DNA from: a bacterium
Lineage (GTDB): Bacteria; Zhuqueibacterota; QNDG01; JAFGCO01
Reading direction: 5' to 3'
Length of the DNA: 64,000 bases
NCBI GenBank assembly: GCA_016932575.1
Contig: JAFGCO010000067.1
Coordinates: forward strand, 251,432 to 315,431
This document shows, piece by piece, positions 8,658-19,600 of this stretch. Numbering within the stretch: position 1 is the first letter of the stretch; every line of letters begins with the position of its first letter. Position numbers and translations under genes: made by a program. Under the pieces are notes generated by a model. That model saw only the letters and a list, made by a program, of their open reading frames with translations. It was not told the DNA's origin and did not search any database.

Positions 8658-10042
8658 CATTTCACAACACAGATTTTAATGGTTTCTATTTGATCCGACG
8701 CTTTCAGTACGGCCCAGTAGATACCCGACGACACCTCCTGCCCCCTGTCATTCGATCCATCCCAGCTGACATGATACTCCCCCGGAGCAAGCATTCGATG
8801 CATAAGCGCTCGCACCCGTATCCCGCGGATATCAACAATATTCAGTGTTGTCTGCCCGGTCCGATTCAAAGTAAAACTCACTGTCGTCGTTTGATTAAAA
8901 GGATTGGGCGCATTCTGATCCATTTGGAACCGTCCGGTCTGCCGGTGCTGAAAGCCGCTGACCGCCTGAACAGAAAATCGGTAACTACTGTCACACCATT
9001 GCCGGAATCCCTCCTGATCTTCAGCCATAATCGACCAGAAATAAGTGCCTGCAGCGAAGCCCTGGTTTAATGAGATCTCCGGGGTATTGAGATTTGAAAA
9101 ACGCAGGGTCTCAGAAGACTGAAACAGGGAATCCTCGCTCAGAAAAAACCGGTACCGCACCTGATCGCCCGGATCCCTGTTTTCGGAGGGCTGCCATTGA
9201 AATTGGTACACTTGTGTGTCGGGAAAAAAAACCGTGTCATTTTCAGGAGAAATCAGGGAAAACGGGGTCGGAGGATCCGGGACCGGGACGACCTGAACAT
9301 CAATGTTTCCTGAAGCCTTCTCCCCCATCCTGTCTGTCACCTGAAAGGGAACAGAGGCAAAACCCGACCAGTCGGGTTCCGGTTTGATTGTCAGGACACC
9401 GGTGGTATCAAGACGGATCATCAGGCTCGAAACCGGCTGAAAATTTATATCAAGGGATAACCAGGGATCATTGGGATCGTGTACATAATCAGTCAGCGGA
9501 ACAGAGACAGAATCGTCTTCCAGAATATTCACACCGGGAAACGGATCGACCCGCGGAGGAAAATTCACGACAATATCCAGTTGCCCGTTTTTTAAAGAAT
9601 CAATCATCATTTCCCCGGATAAGGAGTACATATGAAAATGATTGATTCGTACTTCAGTCATGCTGGACGTGTCGCTGTCGACCCAAAAATGAAAAAACAG
9701 CCAGGTATGGGTGGTGTCCGTCAGCTGCTGTCCGACATGATTTGAAGTAAATCCTGCAATTCTGCACTGGCCGGTCTGCAAATGAAGAAACGGGCTTCCC
9801 CATGACTGAACCATACTGCCGGTTTCATGAATATCCAGCAAAGATAAATAGGCGGGATCATATTCAATTTCACATTCATATGCCACAACCGAATCGGCAG
9901 CCTGCACAAAGGACACATAAACAGGCAGTTGTATTTCAGTTTCATGACAAACCAGCGTGTCAGGAAACCAGACATGAATACCGGCCTGAACAGGGATCAA
10001 TGAAAAGCAGAAAAACACAATGAGAATGCAGAACCGAATCAT
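8657..10042 (-). CDS. Secreted cohesin-like protein with FlgD-like sorting tail
   Basis: 461 residues. Signal peptide MIRFCILIVFFCFSLIPVQA. Residues about 22-155 look like a cohesin fold: IHVWFPDTLVCHETEIQLPVYV, YECEIEYDPAYLSLLDI (the 'YDP..L' hallmark), then a DTTHTWLFFHFWV strand. Next come a cadherin-like region (about 165-250, LEDDSVSVPLTDYV...) and an FN3-like region (260-360). The tail has NAPNPFN and ends IKICVVK. Cohesins bind dockerins, and a dockerin-like repeat occurs in the esterase at 14239, two genes upstream in the same transcription unit. That they interact is an inference. It is the last gene of the cluster, 87 bases after the beta-helix gene. The ribosome site (GGATG) is weak. 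Confidence 0.7.
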   Translation of the reverse strand: MIRFCILIVFFCFSLIPVQAGIHVWFPDTLVCHETEIQLPVYVSFVQAADSVVAYECEIEYDPAYLSLLDIHETGSMVQSWGSPFLHLQTGQCRIAGFTSNHVGQQLTDTTHTWLFFHFWVDSDTSSMTEVRINHFHMYSLSGEMMIDSLKNGQLDIVVNFPPRVDPFPGVNILEDDSVSVPLTDYVHDPNDPWLSLDINFQPVSSLMIRLDTTGVLTIKPEPDWSGFASVPFQVTDRMGEKASGNIDVQVVPVPDPPTPFSLISPENDTVFFPDTQVYQFQWQPSENRDPGDQVRYRFFLSEDSLFQSSETLRFSNLNTPEISLNQGFAAGTYFWSIMAEDQEGFRQWCDSSYRFSVQAVSGFQHRQTGRFQMDQNAPNPFNQTTTVSFTLNRTGQTTLNIVDIRGIRVRALMHRMLAPGEYHVSWDGSNDRGQEVSSGIYWAVLKASDQIETIKICVVK

Positions 10043-10129
10043 GTTTCATCCGTTGACTGTATTTATGTGGTAAATCAACTGCGCTGCCCGGTTCGTCTTG
10101 ATTTACGGGAACTTAAAAAAGGGGAGCCG

Positions 10130-13100
10130 TCACCGAATCAGCAGCATTTTCTTTTGAACCGTATGCCCGTCCCACAACAATTTCATCAGATAAATACCGG
10201 AAGGCACATCCATATTACGGCTGTTTTTGGCGTCCCAGGAAATGCAGTGTTGCCCGGCCTCCTGTATTTGTTGAACCAACTTTCGGATTTCGCGTCCCCG
10301 GGCATTATAAATACAGAGCCTGACTTCACTGCGACGCGGCAGTTGATAGGTGATTTGAGTACCCGCATTAAAAGGATTCGGATAATTTTGCCCCAGCTTA
10401 AAGTCTGAAATGCCATTGGCGCATTGCTCGATATCGGTTTGAACGACACAATAATAAATTTCATTCGATAAAGTGACATATCCCTGCTGATCGGCTGCAC
10501 GGACACACCAGTAAATACCGGATTCAAGCGTGTTCCGGTTTAAAACCAGAAATGTATCCGGAATTGATGAAATACGTCTGGTATCTGGACCCTGAAATGT
10601 CGAATCGCTGCCTATGATTAATTCATAAGAAACAACATCGCCCGCATCCACATTGCGGGCCTCATGCCAGAGAAATGTGATTGTTTCTGTGGAATCCGGC
10701 AATTCAGAAAAGTGTTCCGGGTGGATCAGAGAAAAGTGGCCGGGTGGATCAGGCAGCGAAATCACCATAACTGAAAAAGTGTCGCATGCTGTTAAATTTC
10801 TGGGATCCGACACTTCCAAAACGACCTGGGCGGTCCCTTGCCAATCCGGATATGGCGCAAGACGCATGGCTGTACCATCCCAATCTGCATAAAAAGGAGC
10901 CCCGTTATTCACCCGGATTCTCAGACTGTCCACCGGATCATTTTTATCACTGACAATATTTTCAAACTTCGCACGCGACCAGACGATCTCTCCGTCCTCA
11001 AACAACGTGGTATCTGCAAATCCGGATATTTCAGGGGAAAACACCGTATGTGTGATAAATCGGGCAGTCAGCTTTATGTGTTGATCCATGGTAACGGTCA
11101 GCCAGGGAGAATCGCTCTCAACATCTCCGCTCCAGCCGGCAAAGGAAAAATTTGTATCCACCGGTACCGCTGTTAATTGAATATCCGTGCCCGAATCGTA
11201 CCAGGGACCTTCGTCGGAGAGTGTGACATCTCCGCCATAACTGGGTGACACACTGATATCGAGCCGATGCTGCCCCTGCCAGTGCGCTTTCTGCAAAACA
11301 CCTCCCTGCAGCAAAGTAAACGATATTGAACAGGTCGATGCATTGACACCCTGTCCGCTTTCAACACTCCATTCGACAAACCGGTAGCGGGTTCCGCTGG
11401 CATCATCCGCCAGGCTGTCAATTGAAAGAACAACCGGGGTTCCCGGTGGATACCATCCGTTGCCGACAACAGAGGACGAGCCATGTTCCGTATCCACTGA
11501 TACGCTGTACTCCGGCTGGAAATAAGCAGTGTATACCACCGGATTCTCCGGGATAACAACTGTATGCTGACGTGCCTGGTTATCGCTCCAGCGGTCAAAT
11601 AACTGGCGACTCAGGGCTCCGGTTTGCTGCGGTGTAGGCGTTCCCAGTGTATACGTCTCACCGGGCAGCCAATAAAAAATACGGGGACTGGAGAAATTCG
11701 CATCATCCACAGTAATGGACAATCCGGATGGTTCGGTTTCAACCCGCACATCCCCCAATTCAAAATTGGCTGTCAGCGCTACCGGTTCGGTCATCAGAAA
11801 AACAACCGGATTCTCTCGACCAGAAAAATAACCGGACCATCCCGCAAATCCATATCCGTCATCTGCATCCCCTTCGGCCTTCAGCCTGACCTGCGTGCCT
11901 AAGACACCCCATCCGTCCATCACATTTTCTATGTTCACAATACCCGCATTTTCGGGGTTAATCGCCACATCGATCGGACATTCCTGACGCCAAACGACCG
12001 TTTCGGTTACCGGATGGTTGATGATAACAGTATGCGTACGTTCGGAACCGGTGTAGGCGCCGGTTCCGCTCCCGGTCCATCCGGAAAAACGGAACCGATT
12101 TTGAAAATCGATTTCAACCAGTGAATCCACGGATATCAGCGCAGATGCACCTTCGTTGTACCAGCTCTGCCCCAGAGGAGATCCCCTGCCCTGTTCTGAA
12201 AACACAGTCAGAAAGTGCTCGGGCTGCCAGATAGCCGTCTCTTCGATTGGCCCGCTTACTGTGATGCTGAATTCTGCATCTTCGCCTGTATAGGAATATT
12301 CGCCGTTTCCGTGCCATAACAGAAAGCGGTACTGTGTACCGGTTGCGCCGGAAACAAGCGGATCAACCGAGACAGTAAGATCGGTTCCGGCGCTGACCCA
12401 ATGCTCTCCTGATGGTGTGGGCACACCGTATACAGAGGACACATGAATCCGGTATTCGGTATCCCAGACTGCCGTGAGCACGACCGGCTGGGTCATGGTA
12501 AGGGTCAGACTTGTATCTGTGGACGTTGTGACAGCACCGCCCATATCCATATTCCAATGTAAAAACACACGCCGGGCATCCACATCCTCGATACGCGAGG
12601 GAACAATAATTTGCACAGTCGATTGATCTGAATACCATCCGGAAAGCTGATCAGCATCGGTATTTGAATTTATCTGAAGTGCATAACCGGGATTCCAGAC
12701 AATGGTTTCCGTGATTTCTTCGTCCATCTGGATGATGGCCGTGCGGCTGCTTCCGGTATATGAGCCCGACCCGGCACCTTCCCATCTCTGAAAGGTATAT
12801 CGAGTGGTTCCTTCTGAATCGACATACACACTGTCAGTCGAGATCGTGACATTTTCCCCTGCAATGTGCCATCCTTCACCGGTTTGCTGAGCTCCGACTC
12901 CCCCGTCATCAATGGTCAGAAAATAACGCATTTCATAAAAGCCGATATCCGTCGGTGTCCCGTCCGGCAAAGGCAACCCCGCGTTGATACAGGGAGAAGT
13001 GGATTTGAGGGTATAATCCTGCTCATTAATATTGACAAATTGAGGATTGACATCCAGAATCGTGTTATGCGCAGCATTTTTCGGCAAATGTGTCGGACTT

Positions 13101-14242
13101 TGAATGTAATTATTATAACCCAGACAACCATCCGTATGACCCGGGCCGTAATAAATATATAAATTCAACATGATATAGGCAGAGCTGGGTACATTTCCCC
13201 AGATAATATTATTAACCAGTACGGGCCGATCAGAATATGCATCATCCACAACAACCTCGATCCCTTTGTGTCTGATGGTGGTCTTATTTAAATCGTCATG
13301 ATTATAAACCACTTTATTATGACAAAGCAGGGCTTCGACATCACGAATCTGAATACCGGCACCGCAAACCGCCTGATTGTTGTAAATCGTATTCCTTTCC
13401 AGAATTGGACAGTAGCCCGGGCGGGATTCCTGATGATCGGGAAAATCATAATCCGGATTCTCTGCATTATAGGTTTGAACCGCAATCCCTCCCCCATTTT
13501 TTGCAGTACATCCGGTCACTGTGTTGTTGCGGATGATCGAAAACCATCCTCGGGTCTTAATTCCCCCGCCATCTCTGTCCCAGCGCATACCATCGACTTC
13601 GAACCCTGAACCGAAAATACGAAACCCGTCTATGAGGGTCTGATGTCCCATATCCACACTGCGAACCCCGGGACTGGACTGGGATGAACCTTTCCAGCCA
13701 CGAATGGTACAGACATGCATCTCCGGATTTCTCTGGTCCAGCGATGTCTCGTCTCCGGCAAAGCCGCCAAACACCATAACCCTCGGCATGAGCTGAACAA
13801 CTGATATCAATGAATAGCCGTCGACCTGGGTAATGCCTCGCGGCTCAGTTACATGGCTGTATGTCCCCTCTGCCACCCATACCCACCCCTCTCCGTTGTT
13901 ATAAGCGGCATCTATACCATCCTGAATATGACTAAATGCATTTTCCCAGGAGGTTCCGTTGTGGTTTCCCGAAGCGTCTTCATCCACATAATAAATGGGA
14001 TAATCCGGTTCCTGAGCATAAAGGATCGCCAGAATGTCTTCTTTTACCTGCAGCCGTCGCGCAGCTTCCTGACTGTTCCATGCTTCACCCTGAGTCAGTG
14101 ATCTTGCCAACGCATCAACACGATCCCATTTTGATTCATAACCCAATATCTGACCAAACAGAAGGGCCGTAAAAAGTCCTATAATCAGCCATAGCCGATG
14201 GTTAAAACAACCCTGATAAAAATCTGTTTTTCGTCCCTTCAC
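10130..14242 (-). CDS. Large secreted beta-helix protein with InlB-type repeats and sorting tail
   Basis: 1370 residues. An N-terminal membrane/signal segment (LWLIIGLFTALLFGQILG, about 18-35) precedes a right-handed parallel beta-helix at about 80-440: IYYVDEDASGNHNGTSW, repeated 'N.I..N' turns such as IIRNNTVTGC, ILERNTIYNN and LVNNIIWGN. From about 445 to 1050 there are many copies of an about 70-residue divergent InlB B-repeat-like domain, each with G.W...GT.V.ISVDS, a W.G/G.G.YTG loop and 'ET.VW' ends. Cadherin-like and FN3-like regions and a tail (NYPNPFNAGTQI, ends KKMLLIR) follow. Beta-helices often act on or bind polysaccharides, but no catalytic set could be assigned. It starts with GTG (GGAGG 7 bases before) and overlaps the upstream esterase by 4 bases. 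Confidence 0.8.
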   Translation of the reverse strand: MKGRKTDFYQGCFNHRLWLIIGLFTALLFGQILGYESKWDRVDALARSLTQGEAWNSQEAARRLQVKEDILAILYAQEPDYPIYYVDEDASGNHNGTSWENAFSHIQDGIDAAYNNGEGWVWVAEGTYSHVTEPRGITQVDGYSLISVVQLMPRVMVFGGFAGDETSLDQRNPEMHVCTIRGWKGSSQSSPGVRSVDMGHQTLIDGFRIFGSGFEVDGMRWDRDGGGIKTRGWFSIIRNNTVTGCTAKNGGGIAVQTYNAENPDYDFPDHQESRPGYCPILERNTIYNNQAVCGAGIQIRDVEALLCHNKVVYNHDDLNKTTIRHKGIEVVVDDAYSDRPVLVNNIIWGNVPSSAYIMLNLYIYYGPGHTDGCLGYNNYIQSPTHLPKNAAHNTILDVNPQFVNINEQDYTLKSTSPCINAGLPLPDGTPTDIGFYEMRYFLTIDDGGVGAQQTGEGWHIAGENVTISTDSVYVDSEGTTRYTFQRWEGAGSGSYTGSSRTAIIQMDEEITETIVWNPGYALQINSNTDADQLSGWYSDQSTVQIIVPSRIEDVDARRVFLHWNMDMGGAVTTSTDTSLTLTMTQPVVLTAVWDTEYRIHVSSVYGVPTPSGEHWVSAGTDLTVSVDPLVSGATGTQYRFLLWHGNGEYSYTGEDAEFSITVSGPIEETAIWQPEHFLTVFSEQGRGSPLGQSWYNEGASALISVDSLVEIDFQNRFRFSGWTGSGTGAYTGSERTHTVIINHPVTETVVWRQECPIDVAINPENAGIVNIENVMDGWGVLGTQVRLKAEGDADDGYGFAGWSGYFSGRENPVVFLMTEPVALTANFELGDVRVETEPSGLSITVDDANFSSPRIFYWLPGETYTLGTPTPQQTGALSRQLFDRWSDNQARQHTVVIPENPVVYTAYFQPEYSVSVDTEHGSSSVVGNGWYPPGTPVVLSIDSLADDASGTRYRFVEWSVESGQGVNASTCSISFTLLQGGVLQKAHWQGQHRLDISVSPSYGGDVTLSDEGPWYDSGTDIQLTAVPVDTNFSFAGWSGDVESDSPWLTVTMDQHIKLTARFITHTVFSPEISGFADTTLFEDGEIVWSRAKFENIVSDKNDPVDSLRIRVNNGAPFYADWDGTAMRLAPYPDWQGTAQVVLEVSDPRNLTACDTFSVMVISLPDPPGHFSLIHPEHFSELPDSTETITFLWHEARNVDAGDVVSYELIIGSDSTFQGPDTRRISSIPDTFLVLNRNTLESGIYWCVRAADQQGYVTLSNEIYYCVVQTDIEQCANGISDFKLGQNYPNPFNAGTQITYQLPRRSEVRLCIYNARGREIRKLVQQIQEAGQHCISWDAKNSRNMDVPSGIYLMKLLWDGHTVQKKMLLIR

Positions 14243-16437
14243 CGGATAACCTCCATGCGCTGTACCATTCGATGCTTCCCGTTTTCAATAATAAAAAAAT
14301 AGATGCCGGAAGGGACTTCGTTGCCTGACTCATCCCGTCCATCCCAGATAATTCGATCCGTTCCTGCGGCTTTGCCCCCTTGAAAAAGTGTTTTTATTTT
14401 TTGACCTAAAATATTCACCACCAGCAGGTTGACCGGGCCCTCCTTCTTGAGATGCACAGGAAACACGGTCTGCCCGTTGAATGGATTGGGATAATTTGTC
14501 CCCAGTTTGAAATCAGATTCCGTGATTGGTGGTTCTCGAGGTATATCTGCCACTGTCAGATGATTCACAACCGCCTCTTCAATCGAAATCCGGGGTAACC
14601 GGATTCCATTCTTCCCGCGAAAACAGAGAGTCGCCAAATGGATATCCCCGCTCACCGGCTCTGCGGAAAAAAGGGCCACATGAGCTCTGCCCGGTACAGG
14701 ACTGTGATAAACGATGTGAAATTCACGGTTCATGCTTTCAACATCGACCAATTTGATTTCATTTGTATCCCAGATTGCTGTAAATTGACCGGCCACAATC
14801 GACTCGCCATTCATCCATATGGGAATATGTATCGTCTCATCAGTATTCTTCGTTTTGGCCAATTCCGATTCCCCAATTGCGAACGTCACTCCGTCATTAC
14901 CGGGCGGACTGGAATCCGGCTGAAAATCACCAATGCAAATCCCTGTGAAATGTAAAGAATCAATATCTGCCGTAACCGAATCACAGGTTGTGCTGGAGGG
15001 CCAGAATCGCCATTGTCCCACTGATGTACTGTCAATGGATGTTAAACCCACGACCAATCGTGCGATGGTGACTGCATCCTGAATTTGAACCACACCATCT
15101 CCGTCCACGTCTGCAGCCAATTCCTGCATTTTTGAAAACGGCTCGATGCCGACGACATGACGGGCAATGACCGCGGCTTTAATAATCGTCATGTTGATAT
15201 TTTCCTGACAGGCCTTCTCTTTCGAAGGAACCAGCATAGGTGATGCCTTTAATCCCACACCATCCATCTCAAATGAGCCGTCTGAATAGGAATAGGTCAC
15301 CCTGCTCTCCTGCTCCCATCGGATTTCCACATCTGAAACCGGCTGAGCTGACCCATAATAATCAATTTTACCCGAAAGCAAAACATGATCGCGGGAATGA
15401 AGCGTGCCTGTTGTCATGGAATCAATAAGCCCCTGTGAATACGCCTTCACAATTGAAGAATCGGTCCATCCTAATGCCATATCCACATAAATCTGACCGC
15501 TTGTATCGCTTACCGCCTCCAGCGGAGAGAGAATAACTGCGTCCCCGTATACAACTTCGAGCCGGACAGGCACGCCTGGCACAGAATTGCCAAATCCGTC
15601 CGTCACACGAAATGTCAACGATTCCTGTAAAGTATCTCCGGGAAGCACCCGCTGATTCCATCCTGTGTCGGCAATTAAATGCATAGGAAACATCTTGAAG
15701 GCATCGATAAAATTTTTGGTCATAAAATTATAGCCTTTACAGTTTGGATGATTGTCATCATAAAACATCTCGCTTGTAAAACCTGTAAATTGATCCACCA
15801 GGCGAACCAGACCCGGAGGAATGGAAGGTACCCGGCCCGCTTCAATATCCAGAATCATTTGCACCAAATCCTCATTCAGCATCGGAATCCCGGCGGGTCC
15901 CATATGGCGGGAAGTTTTTGGAATAATCTGACACAGAAATATGGTTTTGAGATGGGTTCCCTCACGTCCGTCATGCCATTGCGTCAGAAAGGCCAGTAAC
16001 TTAGCCAAATTTCCGGAGACCTGGCTTGTAAACGTTTGTCCGCCGTCTCTGGAGTAGGGCCCTCCCTGAATCCATGTGTCCAGCCAAAAATCATTGGTGC
16101 CCAAATGAATCACCAGAATGGTAGGCCGCCAGCGATCCATTTCTCCGGCCATATAATGCTTGCCAGTCCGTCTGAAAAAATCCGGGCTCTGCGCACTGTT
16201 AAAATAATATCCGCGAAAGGGCGGCGTCTCATTGACAGATCCCACAAATTCAAAGGGAAATCCCATGTTTTTAAGTGCCCAGTAAACATCATCCCGGAAT
16301 CCCGGCATGCATCCTTTTCCATAGGTAATCGAATCTCCGATAAACATAATTTTATGGACGGCTCCGTAATTCATGGAAAACCAGCTGAAGAATATCAGGA
16401 GCCATATCAGGCGATTTTTTCGGACTTTAATTATCAT
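14239..16437 (-). CDS. Secreted SGNH-hydrolase esterase with dockerin, cohesin-like and sorting domains
   Basis: 732 residues. Signal segment at about 10-26 (IWLLIFFSWFSMNYGA). SGNH/GDSL hydrolase at about 27-250: block I MFIGDSITYGKG (catalytic Ser), block III HLGTNDFW, block V DDNHPNCKGY (Asp/His). This fold typically removes acyl groups from carbohydrates. Then a Big_1-like Ig domain (about 260-340), a carboxypeptidase-regulatory-like domain (about 350-400), a dockerin-like region with one intact loop DVDGDGVVQIQD, a cohesin-like domain (about 520-630) and a tail with NYPNPFNGQT ending RMEVIR. The first dockerin repeat keeps the helix AAVIARHVVG but has lost the Asp ligands. It overlaps the beta-helix gene (GTGA) and lies after a terminator that follows the giant esterase gene. 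Confidence 0.85.
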   Translation of the reverse strand: MIIKVRKNRLIWLLIFFSWFSMNYGAVHKIMFIGDSITYGKGCMPGFRDDVYWALKNMGFPFEFVGSVNETPPFRGYYFNSAQSPDFFRRTGKHYMAGEMDRWRPTILVIHLGTNDFWLDTWIQGGPYSRDGGQTFTSQVSGNLAKLLAFLTQWHDGREGTHLKTIFLCQIIPKTSRHMGPAGIPMLNEDLVQMILDIEAGRVPSIPPGLVRLVDQFTGFTSEMFYDDNHPNCKGYNFMTKNFIDAFKMFPMHLIADTGWNQRVLPGDTLQESLTFRVTDGFGNSVPGVPVRLEVVYGDAVILSPLEAVSDTSGQIYVDMALGWTDSSIVKAYSQGLIDSMTTGTLHSRDHVLLSGKIDYYGSAQPVSDVEIRWEQESRVTYSYSDGSFEMDGVGLKASPMLVPSKEKACQENINMTIIKAAVIARHVVGIEPFSKMQELAADVDGDGVVQIQDAVTIARLVVGLTSIDSTSVGQWRFWPSSTTCDSVTADIDSLHFTGICIGDFQPDSSPPGNDGVTFAIGESELAKTKNTDETIHIPIWMNGESIVAGQFTAIWDTNEIKLVDVESMNREFHIVYHSPVPGRAHVALFSAEPVSGDIHLATLCFRGKNGIRLPRISIEEAVVNHLTVADIPREPPITESDFKLGTNYPNPFNGQTVFPVHLKKEGPVNLLVVNILGQKIKTLFQGGKAAGTDRIIWDGRDESGNEVPSGIYFFIIENGKHRMVQRMEVIR

Positions 16438-16550
16438 CTGGCCCTATAATCTCGAATATCAATGGCTATAAATATAATCAAATTGATCCTGATTGTGAAG
16501 TGTTTTATACTCCTTTTCACTGATTTAATTCTTTTAATAGCGGATACAAG

Positions 16551-16589
16551 AAAAGGGCAGCCTAGAAAAACCTTAGAACCTGCCCTTTT
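16551..16589 (-). terminator. Terminator after the giant SGNH protein gene
   Basis: AAAAGGGCAG/CTGCCCTTTT forms a 10-bp stem around a 19-base loop, 23 bases past the stop at 16612 (minus strand). It suggests that the 14239-16437 gene has its own promoter in the 16438-16550 gap, where I see no clear consensus. Confidence 0.7.
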
Positions 16590-16611
16590 CATCACAAATC
16601 TGCGTTTTAAA

Positions 16612-19600
16612 TTATTTCATTTTCACCATACGTTTTGTAATCGTTTTATTCTGACTCTGCAGTCGGTACAAATACAATCCTGTGGAGACTTCATGACCCA
16701 TTGAATCACGGCCGTCCCATTTCTCCTGGTAATAACCGGGTTCCATCTCCTGATCGACCAGAGTGATGACGACTTGGCCCCGAATATTAAAGATCAGAAT
16801 TTTCACATGATCGCGTCCGGGCACTTCATATCGAATCGTGGTAATCGGATTAAATGGATTGGGATAATTCTGATCCAGCACAAAGGCATCCGGCTTCGGA
16901 ATCTGAATGAGAATGGGCCCGTGCTCGTTCATTTTCTCATCCTGATTAACATCCACAAGTTTGTAAAAATACTGTGCCCCGGCTTTGACATTTTGATCTT
17001 CAAACTGATATTTCTTTTCTGCATTGGGAAGAATCGGATCTCTGTTCAATCTGATATATTGACCATTTTCCCGCGTGCTGCGGTATATTTCATATCCCGT
17101 ATCCTTGGGTTCCTGGGAGGCAGACCAGAAGATTTTCACCCATCCTTTCCTGGTATCGAATTCCGCAAAGAAATCAGTAACTTCAACAATGGTCGGAGGA
17201 AGTACTTCGACATTCCATGAATGATTCGTATTCAACAGACCATCTGACGCACTGGCTGTAATCGTACAAACATGCTCGGCAAGATTCTGAGGAATAAACC
17301 AGACCAGCAGGGAAGAATTATCGCCGATGGGCAGCCCGTCCAATTTCCATGAATAAGTCAGTGCATCATAATCGGGATCCCGGACATCAATCCAGAACCG
17401 GTGTTCCTGACCGGCTACCAGTTCAGTATCCATTGCGACCGGAACATGATCGATGATTTCAGGAGCCTGTGCAGCATTTAAAACAGCCACGTTAAACTGC
17501 TTATCATCATGTCCGCCATTGCTGTCCACAACCCGGGCAATGAATTGGTAGGTACCCGCATCATCCAGACGGGGCACCCAGCGAACTCGGGCCGTCAAAG
17601 CAGACTCTGAAAGTAAAAGCATCGTCTCCGGAAGATCCGGAGCGCCGATGTGTTCCACTTCAAAATGAAGGACGTCGCCATCCGCATCCGTAGCAGATAA
17701 AAGCACATTCAACGGATTCAACTGATCATTTTCCTGAACGCTGTACACATTGGAAATAATGGCTTTGTTCAAAACCGGCAGACTGGCATTCATCCGAATG
17801 GTAATCACAAATTGGAGCGTATGAACCCCTGAAATTGCCCGGATCCGGCACACTCCCGTGCTGCTGCCGGCCATGTACTGAATCTCTGCAATTCCGTTTT
17901 CATTGCTTGTGGCAATTTGATCACCAAAATCAGACAGGGTTGCGGCATCAACCAATTGTCCTTCCCCCTCATCGCGCGTGAAATACACAGAGACATCCGG
18001 CACCCCATTCCCATATTTGTCCTGGACCTGAACCTTGATTGAGGAAGGCAAATAATTGTTGATACTTGCCGCTAGAGTCAAATCAGAAACAGGGATCATC
18101 ACATCCGCCTGGGCCGTGGTCACCTCTTCAGAAAACGTCAGCGGAGATCCGTCCAGTAATGTGCCGCTGACCTGAACCCTGACATTGCCTGTCGTATATC
18201 CCAGCGTGAGTGCTTGTGTGGCCAGTCCCGAAGCATTGCTGATCACGGTAACAGACGTTTCTCCTCCAAAATTCGCCTCGCCCTGAACCACAGTAAAAAC
18301 AACCGGTTTATTGGAGACTGCATTGCCATAGGCATCGGTCACCTGAACAGTGATCGGATTGGGCAGGGTCTCTCCGACTTTGCCCGTTTGTTCATCTCCC
18401 GAGATTTTCATCAGCTGACTGCCAATACCGGAAACGCTCTTTGCTGAAAACCGTACAGGAGCCCCTGACAATGCCAGATTATTGGCGCCGCTCGCTTTGA
18501 CCCAGCAGGTTGTATTCATTTTTGTACCGGCTCTGATATAAGCGTTTGCATATCCGTAAATATCTGTTTTTACCGGCAGGAGCGTCACAATTTGTCCGTC
18601 CCCGGATTCCACGGCAAATTGAACGTGCACACCAGCAACAGGCTGGCCGTTCACATCATGCACGCCCACAACCAGGGGATCAGGAAGAATACTGCCGGCC
18701 GGACCTTCCTGTTTGTCTCCGGAAACTGCAAAGATGGATACGGGGACACCCTCTTTGGCAGACAAAGAAAAATAGGCCGGGCTTCCGTCCAAAGGATTGC
18801 CGTAGGGATCGTTGGCCACGGCTCGCACAATGTATTCTCCGGTTTCCTGACCAAAAATCAAATATGTCGCAGCAATGCCGTCAACATCACTGATGTCTTC
18901 GGTTTTGATCAAATAACCGCCCTTCTCTCCCACAACTTCAAAATAAACACGTTTGTTCGCCACAGAATTGCCCATGACATCCGTTACTTTCACTGCCAGT
19001 GAGTCTCTGCAAATGGTACCCACATTGCCGATTTGAGTGGGTGTGTAAATCGGCTGAATTTTACTCGCATTATTGGGATCAAAATTCACCGCGGTATTTT
19101 CACTGAGTTTGATGTTATCGCCAAGCACAGTCGCTTCGATGATTTTCTCTCCTGAATTGGGTGATATCAGATGTCCTGTGGCCTGACCCTGTGTATTGGT
19201 CGGTCCGATCTGCGTATCGTAATAATTGATGCCCCCGGTCACTTTGATTTTTATTTCCTTGCCGCTCACCGGATTGGCGTACTGATCCCGAAGCGTCACC
19301 GTGATCCAGCAGGTATCCTTTCCGGAAGCAATGGTCGATCCGGAGGTTTCAATTTTCGATGTGTCCGGATCGACGTCTCCGGCAAGCCCGCTGGCGTAAT
19401 ATAGTATTGGAGAACCGTTCAAGGGGACGAGTCCGTTAAACGCTTTGGCCTCAAGTACATTATTATCGGTTCCGGTCTTGGTCCCCAGTGTCCATTGTAC
19501 AGAGGCAATGCCTTCTGCAGACTGGGATATAACCACTTTGGTTGTGTCGTCAGAACCATCCAGGAAGCCCCCGCCTGAGAGGACCGAAAAGGTGACTGAG

